A stretch of 64,000 nucleotides of DNA from Monilinia fructicola (lineage: Eukaryota; Ascomycota; Leotiomycetes; Helotiales; Sclerotiniaceae). Of this stretch, positions 35,003 through 47,400 are shown piece by piece (within the stretch, counting starts at the first letter, position 1; every line of letters starts with the position of its first letter). Below the pieces are notes generated by a model that made no database searches, was not told the DNA's origin, and saw nothing but the letters and a program-made list of their open reading frames with translations. The position numbers were made by a program, and so were the translations under genes. The stretch spans positions 1,645,001-1,709,000 of the forward strand of contig VICG01000005.1 of assembly GCA_008692225.1 (NCBI GenBank). The letters are read 5' to 3'.

Positions 35003-36337
35003 CAACTCCCTCCTCTACCCATACATAAACAATCTTCATTTCCCCAATCCCTCTTTACGCTCGTCCTCCCGCCACAAAAACACACCCCCGTCTGTCTCGC
35101 ACATTTCCCCATCCGATCCCAACATCACAGGTTGTAAAGTTCCAAGGTCTTATTGAATGAAACCCTCCCCCTTCCCCTTCCCCTTCCTGTTTCCTGTTTC
35201 CTGTTTCCTCTTAGGAATCTCGAATCTCGAATCTCGAATCTCCAGGCTCTCTCTCTCTCTCTCTTTCACTCAGAATATACTAGTCACTAGTAAGTTCTTA
35301 CAATCTTACAAACTCCTCCCTTCCTCCCTCTCCCTCCCTCCCCCCAAAAAGACCAAAACCCAACCCAACCCCAACCCCAACCCCAAACCAGCAAAGATCC
35401 CCCTCCTCCTTCCCCCAATCCAATCCAATCCCAATCTCATCCCCCCCACACCCAAATCTCCAATCTCCAATCTCCAATCCCTCGCTCGCCCCAACATTTG
35501 CTCCGCCTCAATTGGACCTTACAGAACAGTAGCACAGTACTGTAGCACAGCACAATACAATACAATACAATATATTAACTTTCATCTCCCTCATCCCCAT
35601 GCCCCATGCCCCATGCCCATGCCCATCCCTCATCCCCCATACCATTCGGCACTCTAGCCGATGAACGAGAACCGACTAGAGAAGAAGAGAAAGAAAGCAA
35701 GAAAGAAGGGAAGGAAGAAAAATTCACTTTACTGTACAGCACTGTACTGTATCTCCTGTCTGAACTATACTGTACTGAAGGGTTAGGAAGGACCATTAGC
35801 TAGCTACACACAGTAGGTCCTAGGTTTGCCAGAGCAGCCAGACAAACTTAAACCTCGTTCTAGACCCCCCCGGAGTATTTTCTCAGGAAGTTAGGGGCTT
35901 TTGCTTGTTTATGTTCTGTTAGTTTTGTTTTTCAAGGTTTTTTAGTTGCGATGTGTTTGGTTTGGTTTGGCTACCAAAAAACGTTCATCCACCGGTGCTG
36001 CATCTAGCCATTGAATCTTCACGGCGATCGTGCCTAGTTTTAAGTTCAGTTTGATACGTGAGAAATCTGGCTTTTGATACTTGTACAATAGAATCAATAT
36101 TTAATTACTCGTCATTGACTCATATCCAAACCAGTATCTTAATCGAGATCACTAAAGGTACAGATTGCAAAACACGCATTGCGCTATCTTAACTGCATGA
36201 TTCCATTCCCACCATCTCCGTAGGCAGTGTAACACCAACCACAGTCCACTCGGAACGTACTGCCGATTGAATACTGCAGCCAATTCTTGGCTTTCTTTCA
36301 ATTATTACATGTTTTAACGGTAAATTTTCTTGGAACA

Positions 36338-38579
36338 TCATCCGCGTAAATAAACACTGAAGCCCTCTCTTTCCCGAGGTCGTTCAATAATAGCCGGTCT
36401 CTGATTCTCCACCTCGTAATACCGCTCTCCTTCCGCCATCATGGGTTGATGACTGCGAGAACTATTTCCGTGGGACGGACGCTAAACTCCCGACGTGGAG
36501 GAGCCTTACTTCGCGACGAGTTCTGAATGAACGCTGAGGCATACTCTCTAAGGGGAGCTTCGGGGCGGACACTGAAAGTCTTCCAACATATCTCTTGGTA
36601 CTCGTACCTAATAGCGTCTGGTCGAACGCTTTGTGGCCGAGCATGTACTCGCGAGGGGCTTCCTCAAAATGGCTAACTTGGCGACGCCGGGTTGAGCTCT
36701 AACTCTAACATACCCTCTCCCTGGTGGGCCCATCGGAGTTGGTCGGACGGAGTATTCACGTTCACGGTATGACCGATATTCTGGGTGCGCGTACTCTGGG
36801 TGTGTGATGACGCGTCGTGGGACGGCGACAGGAGAAGCTCTCCTGTACAGTACTCCATCCTCCTCAAAAGTTTCCACAGTGGGCGAGTAGACATTGTTCT
36901 GGCAGGGGCACGCTCATAATAAATCTCCCCGTCATCATGTCTCCTGGCAATTGGCAACTGACTGCCGCATGGAAGTATGGGTGCAGGGTCAATATACTCA
37001 CCGCCATATGCTCAAAATAATTCTAACAGGTTGGCGTGGCGGGTCCCATCGGAACTGGTGATCTCCTCTCTCTCATTATTGGAGAGCGAGATCTCTCTCG
37101 ATAGCATCTGGACGGACACTCATTCTGGTAGCACGGTCGTTCTCGTTCGCGTAATATCTAGGTTCCTCAATGATTTGTCGGTCCACGAGGCATGGGAAGT
37201 TTCTCTAATTGGTCGAGAGTATGGTAGAGCATATACTGGAGATGCTTGTCTTCTCGTGTATTGTCCTCCGCCCTCGACTCTTTGATATTCAACATCATCC
37301 GCTCCACACGTTGGTATACAGGTTCTGGTCTTCGTATTTCTGCATATGAGTCCGCGTAACGATCCTGTAACGAACTGGAGCTCGAGCGTCTTCGTATCTT
37401 TTAGGGGCAGCTTCCGGGATTACCTCGACTGGTTCGTACCTAGGCTCATTAGTAAGCTCGACGCATATTGACTGACTGTCGCTGTCTCTTATTGGACGTG
37501 GCAAAGGTGGGGCAGCAAAAGGAGATGGTGAGCGAGGTTCTGCTTGATGTACGGGGAATCTGGTGTATCGGGTTGACCACTGTCAGTAGCATTACGCTTC
37601 TTCTTCTTCTTTCCTTTCTTCTTCTCTGAAATCTTGGCCCACTAGGGAACTCTCTGCACTTGATAGGCCTGAAGCCGCATTTCGGAGTGCAGCAACCTGA
37701 GGTGGCTGTGCCTCGTTGACAGGAGGGAGTCTCGCAGGATAGGAGGTTCTCTGCAGTAGCTAATGGTGAGACTCGGGCAGGTTGTGGCGCTAATGGAGAT
37801 AGGTTATGGGCTCGGGTATTAAGTGGTTGCTGCGATCGATCTCGGGTGCTTTGGCGGGGCCACTCGATCACCATCTGCTGGGAACCCGCGCTTTCAGAAC
37901 CTGTATTATCCTGAGAAGATCAACAAGCCCATACTCTACTTTGCACGTCCCTGGGGTTGGCGGTTCTTGGGTGACTTTTCCATGATAACCATTCGGATGA
38001 TGTTTGTTCAGTGGGGTAGTTCTGATGCCTAGTGGGCGATACTGTGATTGTAAATGCCTTTGAGATGCTAAATGATATCTTGGATAGTGAACTACCAGTC
38101 ATAACCACGTCACTGTCTTCAGCTGATTGAAGCAGGATCAGTCTGAGCTGTCCGCGCTTCAATCGATACCTCACCACGTACTTGCTCATTAAGGGCTGGC
38201 TTATGGCTATGCGATGAATTGGATGGCTCGGGGGTATCATGCTGACTAGAATAGAAAGAATTTTCATCAAATGAATCACTTCCAGCACCAACAGAAGGTT
38301 CAAACTTCTGGAGCAGTAGCGGGATGAACTATAGCAAGAGCCTTTTGCAATACCTCGTAAGATCAAAATTGGGAAGGGATTCAGAAGTCGAAGCAAAGCT
38401 TTCTGAGCCAGACGATGTTGGTCCATTTGTTCCCTAAGAGCCCTTTCCAATCTCTGCCTCTGCAATTGTATTTCTGCCTTTATAAGATCATCGGATTTTT
38501 CCAATAGAATTGGATTAATCTCCGAAGTTTTCACAGATTTAGTAGAATTCGTAGATACAGACTGTTTCGCAGTGGCCAT
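36338..38579 (-). pseudogene. unrecognised Arg/Tyr-rich protein gene, frame repeatedly broken
   Basis: ATG at 38579 opens a good frame (MATAKQSVSTNSTKSVKTSE, then a charged helix LIKAEIQLQRQRLERALREQ). After about 65 residues protein-like sequence switches frame several times: KALAIVHPATAPEV, then DSFDENSFYSSQHDTPEPS, then ALNEQVRGEVSIEARTAQ. The 3' part carries repeated (F/Y)SVRP modules (REYSVRPTPMGPPGRG, KTFSVRPEAPLREY, REFSVRPTE) and RYYEVENQRPAIIERPRERE before a stop at 36338. It looks like one gene of about 740 codons with an N-terminal coiled coil and an Arg/Tyr-rich, SVRP-repeat C-terminus. I do not recognise the family. Whether the breaks are real decay or assembly indels cannot be settled here; neighbours show the same problem. 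Confidence 0.55.
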
Positions 38580-39528
38580 TCGTCACGGCAGCACGATAAT
38601 TGGCAGGTGAATGATCATTCGAGATGGTGCTGAGTCGGTGGCTGCTTGCGCATTTGCGCGTATTGCTGAGGTATTGGGCGATAAACATTACGAGCAAACT
38701 GCTCTGTTTTCCTACTCCTACATATGAGAAGGAACTTTGACGCGGGGGATGAGTTCCTGCGAGAACAGCATCTCGAAAGGAAATTATTTTCTTCGTACTC
38801 CCGAATTTCACGAATATTCTCTGTTGTCAGTGTACACCATTCTTGCCATTGGTCGGCACAAAAGCAACAGCCCTTGGGCAGATGCAAAGAGCGAGCATTA
38901 AACTGATAAAAATACAAAGAAATTAACCACTTGCATCTGCAAACAGGAAGTTCAATATTGGTTATGAGTATATTTGCCAAAGTTGTGTTGTTTTTGAGAA
39001 ATTGTTTTGTGTGATGATATTGAGGGAACAAAGTTGTTTGGAGTTGTGAGAAGAGTTCGAGAATTGTGTCCGGCTTGAAAATTAAAGGTTAGGTAATGTC
39101 AGTGAGTGAGTGATATGACTAAGCGAGGGACAAATACAGAGCAACGTTACGGAGTACGTACTGTATGGGCAATCAATTCCTGGGCCCGGGGGAACAAGCA
39201 AGAACAATCTGAAATGAAAGGCCGACTGGTCTGACTCTTCTACTTACTTAAAAGGTTAGTAGCAGGAAGTGAGTTGGTTCTACTTGGTAGGTAGTATCTA
39301 CAAGTATCAAGATCCATATCACTAGTCACAACCTAAACACTCACACCTATTATTGTTAGTTTGCTTTGATCAATGTATAGCATTTTTAAGTGTGCTAGAG
39401 CTCGCACTTCTCTTCAACCTGAAAAACTTATTACACATTTACCATTCCTAGAGCAACTAGAGCATTAGATCATTACTGTCGCCTCTAAAGATTCCTTCAA
39501 GGAGGTAAACTCTCGTTTCGCCAACAGA
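38580..39528. other. divergent intergenic region
   Basis: 0.95 kb upstream of the broken Arg/Tyr-rich gene (-) and the SDT1-like gene (+). One TACGGAGTA word at 39148-39156. No gene is supported; minus-strand frames at 38539-39031 may be leader. Confidence 0.4.
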
Positions 39529-40430
39529 ATGGGGGGGACTCACGGCCTGTTTTCTTCTTTGATATTGACAATTGTGTAAGTTAACATTACCTAGCTACCA
39601 ATAATATGCAATATGCTTTCTACACTTTCTACACTTCTATACTTTTTCTAATTTGCTAATCCTTCCACAGTATATTCTAGGAGTACGCCCTTTTTTTCTC
39701 TCTGTCGTTCTAACATATTCATCAGCATATCTATCCTGTTGACGGCAACTGACGGCTTAAAAAAGGTAACAATGTCCATGACACATGACCGCTCTGATTG
39801 ATGCATATTTCATGAAACATCTAGAGCTCAGTCGAGAAGATGCGTACAATCTTCATCAAGAGTACTACAAAACCTACGGTCTCGCCATCGAGGGTTTGTG
39901 CGCCATCACAAGATTGACGCTTTGGAATACAATCGTCAAGTAGATGATGCTTACCCTTAGAAACCATTCTCTGTCGCCAGATCCTAAGCTTCGCAAGCTT
40001 CTCGAGGACATTGATCGATCCAAAGTCAAGCTCTGGCTCTTTTACCATGCTTATGTAACCCATGGAGCGTGTCGTCCGTCTACTAGGTGTAGAAGATTGT
40101 TTGAGGGCATGACCTACTGCGATTATGCTCAGAGAAAATGATCCCTAACCTTATAAAGAGTCATTCGAGAAGGCCATGAAGGAAGTGGAGTGAGGAGTAT
40201 AAAGATTGTTATTTTGTTGGTTAGTATGATCTGGGCTAGAAGCATCGATATCACACTTACACATCCTAGATGACTCGCTCATAAACTGTGAGGCAGCTCA
40301 TCAGCTTGGTTGGACTGCAGCTCATTGGTTGAAGAAGGTGTAAAATCACCCGCCAGCCAGTAGCTAGTTTCCAAAATCAGCACTTTGGAGGAGTTAAGGA
40401 ACGTCTATCACAATTCTTCTCTACTACATA
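39529..40430 (+). pseudogene. SDT1: SDT1-type pyrimidine 5'-nucleotidase (HAD family), disrupted
   Basis: Recognisable in pieces across three frames. RPVFFFDIDNC holds HAD motif I (DxD) just before a GTAAGT donor. LIDAYFMKHLELSREDAYNL and LHQEYYKTYGLAIEGL form the cap helices. SPDPKLRKLLEDIDRSKVKL leads into LWLF, HAD motif II, where one base is missing before AYVTHG. LFEGMTYCDYAQ follows, then CYFVDDS (motif III-IV) split by an intron at about 40217-40269, and NCEAAHQLGWTAAH. Disruptions include a 7-G run after the ATG at the wrong phase, indels near 39775 and 39950, an in-frame TGA near 40190 and a changed 3' end: at least seven in about 800 bp. Family role: dephosphorylation of UMP/CMP-type nucleotides and analogue resistance. 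It is the strongest true-pseudogene candidate here, though indel errors would look similar. Confidence 0.75.
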
Positions 40431-40961
40431 ATGTATTGATGATGTGCAAAGATGCATTCAACGCACCTAGAAATAGTATTCATTAATCAAGGGGTCGACT
40501 AGAAAGAGCGCTATGTTTGTTCTTCTAGTAGAATAACTGACCAAGAACAATAGATATCCCTTTCCAGCCAAGTCTTCAAAAACCACCTCAAAGTTTCCGA
40601 GGTAAACTACCTTACTGTTCTTTCCTCATTGACTATTTGTTCCCTGTAATCCATCCATTGTATTCCTATCGCGGAGAGAACAGCTCTCTGTTCCATCAAC
40701 CAAGGCACTTCGTTTCCGAATAGTCCGACCAATTGCCAATTTTGTATCTAGGAAATGCGACGAGTCCGAATAGTCGTCTGCTTTTGAAATTTCTCAAGGC
40801 AATGGAAATTCTTGCGCACTCCAGTTTCGCGGACTTGTTCGCTATTGAAGGTCCCAAATCCACAGCCTGATCATTCCCATAACCCCAAACGCCTTGTGCT
40901 TCCCAAACGCCAAATTGTGCAGATATAGAATGTTTTCGAAGAAAGAACCCAGAGCCATCAT
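40431..40961. other. convergent intergenic region
   Basis: About 530 bp between the 3' ends of the SDT1-like and MED21-like genes; nothing recognised. Confidence 0.4.
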
Positions 40962-41473
40962 CTATGGTCTTTTCACACTCCTTATAACTCCCTCCAACTT
41001 AGCCAGAATAGCCTCTTTTTCTTTCAGAGCCTGTTTCCTCTCTCGTTCTTCCAATCGTTGAATCGTCTGCTGCTGATCGTTCTCACTATTCTCTAAGCCG
41101 GGCAATGCAGTTATACATCTCAATCTGTTGCTCCTTGGTAATAAGATCCTGTGCAATTCCCCGCTGGCCTCTTCGAATTTGTCCTTGGTAATGCTCTACT
41201 TTATAAGAGGTGAGTTGCGCCCGTAGGGAAAAAATGTGGGAATACACACACCATCTTCATTTGTAATGCCTCGCCAATTCATCTTTCTTGGTATCTTTTC
41301 GACAATGTCCTAGAATTGAGAATTGAGTAAGTCATGATGTTTTTTACCGCCAGACGAGCGATGCGACAAATAAGAGCGAGCTAAAGAAAGTCAGCTAGAA
41401 GACAAGAGTAGATATCTTAGGATATTGAACTGAACCTCATCATAGCATCTTGAGTTGAGTCATCGTCAGCCAT
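40962..41473 (-). pseudogene. MED21: Mediator subunit MED21 (Srb7), disrupted
   Basis: Minus strand, ATG at 41473 (MADDDSTQDAMMR), then an intron and a fragment with HHDLL. A further segment gives DIVEKIPRK / DELARHYK, and after a second intron AQDLITKEQQIE, the best-conserved Med21 signature. A frame change follows, then ITALPGLENSENDQQQTIQR and a coiled coil (LEERERKQALKEKEAILAKL) ending in EGVIRSVKRP, as expected for this protein. At least two frame breaks lie in about 510 bp: near the start and just after QQIE, near 41110. Family role: Med21 pairs with Med7 in the Mediator middle module and is essential in yeast, so an unbroken copy should exist if this is a real genome copy. Identification rests on the AQDLITKEQQIE block and the coiled-coil tail. 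Confidence 0.65.
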
Positions 41474-44400
41474 ACTTGTTGCTGAAAGAGAATCAACATT
41501 CGATGTCGTAATTTGGGAGAAAGATGATCCAGAGGTTCCACAAAAATCAGCCTGCGAATCTTTCCGGGGAGCAGAATGAAAAGAGCTTAGCTAGCCGAAA
41601 ATCTCGGCGTAGCTTGCATAATCTCGACTCCGTGTTCCCTATCAATAAAACCCGTACAGGAAGTTCTCACGAACATATTTATTCCTGCCGCACTTGTTCC
41701 TTCCGATAGAGTGCATGCAGCTATCCAACAATTAGCCCGCTTCTATTCCCGTTTTGCATCACATAGACGAATACAACAGTGTGAAAAGAAAATGCCAGTC
41801 ACATGATAATAGCAAACGCAGCAATCTCCATGTTTTCAGCACGTTCTTCATCTCGTCTCTTAGACTGGGAACGCAATCATACACGCAGATGTTTTGCAAA
41901 CAGTGCAACTGCAACTCTACCTGAAGCTGTTGCCGAAGTGGAAGAGTTGATATATCCTGACTCACAAAGATGCAGAGCACCTGATCTGCCAGTTTCCTGG
42001 AATGTATCACGCAGTAATAGACACTAGCAGTACTACATATGTAGGAACTTATATGAATATACAGTCAAACACGCATAGAGCGTTTGGATGTCTCTCAGCA
42101 GGTTGGTGAAATCAGATTGTGGATCGATCTACTCGAACATGGTCATTGCCCAACGGGGCCTCAACCTCTAAAAAAGTTCTCATCCAATGTAAAGCATTTG
42201 CTGCCAAAAATTAAACCCGCGCAGCTCGCGAAGCTTGAGGTATTTCGTGGTGCTCCGCAAGGATGGAGAACGTCTGCGTATTGGCCTTTTTAGTTCGCAG
42301 CAAGCACTACTAAAGGTGTAGAGAGCTCTAGCAGAGTCGATGCGATGGGCTATGTACTCTGTGGAGCGGATGGAAAGATTATGCAGATGTTGTGGAACCG
42401 AAAGGCGCTGATGAGGTCTGGATGGCTTTAGGAGTGAGATGGCAGTACGCTGGTGGTGATCGAAGAAAAGGAAGTCATTTTAACCACAAGGGACGGCCAT
42501 TAAAATTGAATAATGTTTGGTGCAACAAAATTAGCCCACTTTATGGAAAGAAACATGAGCGGGTAGTTTGCTTGAATTGCGGGTAGAGGGGCAATCTCTT
42601 TTCGGCAAGTTTAGCCAACTTTGTTCCAAGTACAATATTTTGGCTGAAGATATATCTCTGGAAAAATTCGTGTCTCCATCTCCTCTTCTCCACAGTATCA
42701 GACCGCCTCACGAACGACAGTCTAGCTACTACGACGATAAATAACACCTGTTGAATAACCTCATCGTCCTGCAAGATACCTCCCAAATAACCACGATTGC
42801 TATCAAGTCATCCGAATATTCGAGTGTGGCCACTACAGCACTAATGGCGTGAATGCAGCCAGCGATCTAAAGACTGCGGTGATGTCTTTCTGAGACAAAG
42901 ATTGAAGACACAAAGGACTATGCGAGTAGATATTATCAGATCGAATGGTTTACCATAATTTTAAACGGGACTAGAGGTGCCAAAAGGCTGTCGATATGAG
43001 GAGCAGAGGACGAAACTGAAGACGAGGGATATTGTCAGACTCTGGCTCAGGATGCGGAGGATAATGGCCCGGTTTGTCGCAAAAACCTTGACGAACTGTT
43101 GATATATCCAAATTTTGGTGACTGAGAGCTTGAGTCATCCATCAAACTTCATTACCCTCATCGGGGATTTCATCAAATTCCTGAATCTTATTGATTTCAC
43201 ATCTGCAATCTTCTTGGCTCTTTTCCCTATGCCACCTCGTATCTCATTTATATAGTCTCATACCATTCTGCACTCCGCTTAATCTTTTCAAAAACAAAGA
43301 ACGGCAGAAAACAAAATAACCCTAAATTAAAATCCTGCAATACTTGTCAATTGTATCCCATCGGCGTCGAGTGATGACCATAGATAGAGCATTGTTACTT
43401 CACAAAACAATGGACCTGCTCCAACTTTCGACAATTGCGAAACTTCTTAGCAATATAAGATGTCTCAGATACGCGTCGGTAGCCAGAACACGTTCTGAGT
43501 TCACTTTACCGCCAGCGCTCATCAGAGAAAGGGGCAAAAACTCCGCGATGTGATTTTCAAAAAGAAACGACACATTGTCAGCATACTCTATTAACTATTC
43601 TCTTGCACTAACCCAAGACCCATGCCTTTCAAGCGAACCCCATCCTCATGAACGCTAGGGTGGAATGTGGAGGGTGGATTGAGGTGTGCAAGTGAATATA
43701 AACTGCAAGTTGAACCTGGTGAACCCGTTTGATCGATTGAAGATGTACACATAATAATCGGTTCTGTCAACTCAGACCTACAACGATCAATCGTGACTTA
43801 TTTCCCAATAAAGAGCTCTCAGACAAGGTACGATATTCAAGGCTGATGCCGAGATAATGTCCGTAAGCTGTATGGGAAGGGAATAGAATATACTCCAGTA
43901 GGTATATTCGACCATTGACAAGGTACAAAAATCTGTTATCATGACTCCAAGTGCCAGTGTTGAATGCTTTCCAAGACTTTACATCTGTGTTCAAAAAATT
44001 ATGTTGCATGTCTACATTTCCAAAAATTGCAAGCTCATCCTATATTGTGTGATAGTAGTTAGGCTAACAGGAACAGGGTAAATGCCAAGTTACGGAAATA
44101 TTGGATCCCTCGAACCCCACCATGTAAAGGCGATCGCCGTTTTCGCCAACGCAAGTAGGAAAGTTGTGGCTATCAATAAGAATCTTTTATCTTGCATATC
44201 ACGGTCTTTTTTCGTGGGGACTGAGTGCGAGGGGTGATATTACCTGATGCCATTTTGAGATCGTGACTTCGACGTGACATCACCAAATACCAGCCCTAGT
44301 TTTCTCTTACGCAGCCCAGACGAAACTCTAGACTTTGATTAATTATAATTCGGGGGATTCCGAGTATCGATTTTTTTCTCAACTGATCAGGCGAGACATC

Positions 44401-47400
44401 TAATCGGCATAAAGTGGATATTTGGATGCCTTGATAGATTGAACGAACATCAGTCGAATACATTGCTACCGGAAATGCCATCTTGCCACACTTCACATTC
44501 TGGCTGATGAAACCGACTGAATCTGATTATAATCAGCTGAAAAGTTCTATATTATGGCGCAGCTCTTCTGAGCAACGTTACCCTCGAAGGCAACGGCATG
44601 ATTTACTACAGCTTTCTCAATCTGCCTTGTTACCTTTTGATGGATGCAATAGTGGAGCGAATACTCCCATGACTATCTACGCACATATTACCCTTGTGTG
44701 ATATCTGTCAACATCCCCATGGTCTGCTCTGTGGTTTTGAGCGCAGCGTGAAAGCTTCGATTAACATGCTGGATTCATAGCTTCGCAGAATGAAATCTTC
44801 TCGAGGTCACAAAGATTGTTTCAGCATTGTGGAGTTAAATTTGCAAATCCTCGATAGAATTGCCTGTTGTGTGTTTGCACCTCCTCCTCTCATAAGTCTG
44901 ATGGTTACAAGTTCAACTATTAATCACTGTCTTTTTTGGGGGATATCTGATATTTTTGATCTCTTTGATGCACACCACCATTTTATTAAAATATACCAAT
45001 GTCGCTGCTGCAGACTGTGATCGTCGTCTTTTCTCAACATATAATCTCGTGCGCATTGCAATTTTATATAATCGCTCGCTTCTCCCTATGAATCGTGATT
45101 TGTGGAAAACTCAAACACAGTAGCGTTTCGATATGCTCATACTTACTGTACCGCAATTGATTGATACTTGTTCATGGACAAGGATTGTTTGATTAAGGGG
45201 TAATAAGAAGCTTATACATGATGTTGGAAGAGGGGTGAATTTGGAAGAATCTGTGAGAAATCTGTAGCCAGACAGTACAAGGGACATTGCTTGTGATCAT
45301 GTGTGATAATGGCACCTGCGAAGGGAAAGATTCGTCTTATTTGGAGTTGAGCAATCCGTCGAAGTATTTGAATACTCAAACTTTACGGAAATCCGGAAGC
45401 GAGAAAATCGGAGTCAGACAGAACGTGCCATCCTTTTTTTGCTTGATACGTTCACCCGTAAGACCAGGTTAAATAAACTCAAATGCTACTCTTTGGAAAA
45501 CCATCTAATTTGATCTCGAGAGTCTTTTTTGAGCTCTGGTGAATTAACAATCCTGAAGATTGCCTTCTATTTCTGGATTTCTTCTGTTGACTTGAGAGGC
45601 CTTGGCACGATGAGAAGAGAACTCTTAGTGACGACTCACCATTTTCGTGTCTCGTGTTCCATGAGTATTTTGGTGTTTGTTGACTGTTATTATCATCTCG
45701 TCTGACAGTCAAAATAAGCACTATCCAGAATACTGGCGGTCTTTTTAATATGAAAAATCATTCTCATAAGACTTTAGTGAATAAATACAGGGTGCAAGTT
45801 GGAATGAGTAAAGCGGAAGGATGAGCACGAATACTGTTATATAAACACCGTATCCAGCTCCGAAGAAGACTGTTTGCATCTCGAACTATAGACAACACAT
45901 CCTCGTCACTGGAGCACACATACCACAAGCTCATCAATGAATAGCCTTTTTTTGGAAGAATTAGAGTTAAAGTGCGCATCATGTGAGAAGAGGAATTTCG
46001 CCGCGCAATTACTATTGAAATGATTTTTATATGTAGAGCTAGATGACGATACGCTACGAGTTACGACACTGCTTAATCAAACGACAACGAACCCGTGGTT
46101 TTATTTGACAATGATACTTACAGTCTTCACTATCAATGAGTCACCGTGACAATGACCATGGCGGAGAATTCTTTCCGAAGAAGCAGAGGGCGTAAAAGAT
46201 GGGCCTCGTGTGATCTATCTTGTGATTGCTTTTAGTTGTGTTGGTTTTTGTTTCTCAATTCTCTACCCCTCTCTTGATTCCCTACGACATGACCCCAACG
46301 ACAGTAGAAAAAACAGCATTTTGGTTTAACGACAGTTAAACTTGCACCCCAATTAACTAACTAGTCCATTAAAGGGGTTTTATTCATTCTTTGGCTACAA
46401 CTGCGGTGTTACACTTAGTACTATCAACAAGCAAGTACGTTCATTCCTTCTGGAATGTTTCTTCTTTTTCGCTTTTGATTCTCCCCAAATCCCCAAACAA
46501 ATGTTACGCTTAGGGATTGTCTTCCTTCTCTCGTTATGCGACGTGGTTCATGAATCTGATATCAGAAGTAGCAAGCACCATCAACATCTTGATATCACGT
46601 TCAAAGCTTCTTATTACCGCGTTCATAGCTTCCCGAGGCCTGATGAATGCATATTGCCAAAAGAAACGTGCGAGATATGGTTTATATGTGCTGCTACGCA
46701 GCTTGAACGGAGCCAGAGAAGATGATGAATACGCTGATCGGCGTGACCAAGACAAAGGAAGAAAGTATGACCTTGTGAACCACGAGGTGAATATAGCTTC
46801 TCGAAACCGTCCGCCAACTCCATGGTTAAGATATCAATCCACAGCCATTTTGTCGTCGTTGTATACGCGCGTATTGGCTAGCGTTCGTTGTTCCCATGGA
46901 CTGCTCCTGGGGAAAGCACACTTTCACTTGTTTCTATTCATAAGTATGTCTGGGAAACCACCCGGATCCTACTGCTGTTTGATATCCTGTTGTAATCCAA
47001 TGAATTAGTTCTCCTTGTACAGATAGGAGAGCCCTCTACAAGAAGTAGGGTGCTGTGTGTAGCAACGCTCAGTATGGAGTTTAACGCATCGGCATCGATA
47101 TGGGATATCGAGCTTGGCTAAATTAGATAGAAACTGAGGTTTTCGGGTGCGTTTATTCGCTCAGATGTATGCAGTTAGGTCGAGTCATATATCGCAAACT
47201 AAGATCTCGTCTGGGAAATTTCAATCGGCAGATTTTAATACTTTATCTAAATCGAAACAGCCGATACACCTGAGATTCCTGTGATGGTGATAATGTAGTA
47301 TTAGACGACAGCATCGGTCTCACCTCTTCTCTTTCTCATCAGTATTCAATGTACCATTCAATTTCTTGTCTGTGGCTTCCCAATCTTAAAGTGGAGCAAA

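Larger units (their letters stand above)
30908..36337. other. 5.4-kb microsatellite-rich intergenic belt
   Basis: No supported gene. It is an unusually dense mixture of mono- to tetranucleotide arrays, GTAC-rich palindromic patches (33970-33990, 35520-35570, 35735-35780) and an 11-bp minisatellite. Apparent ORFs are translations of repeats. Three TACGGAGTA words lie here (32638, 33052, 33756). Confidence 0.6.
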
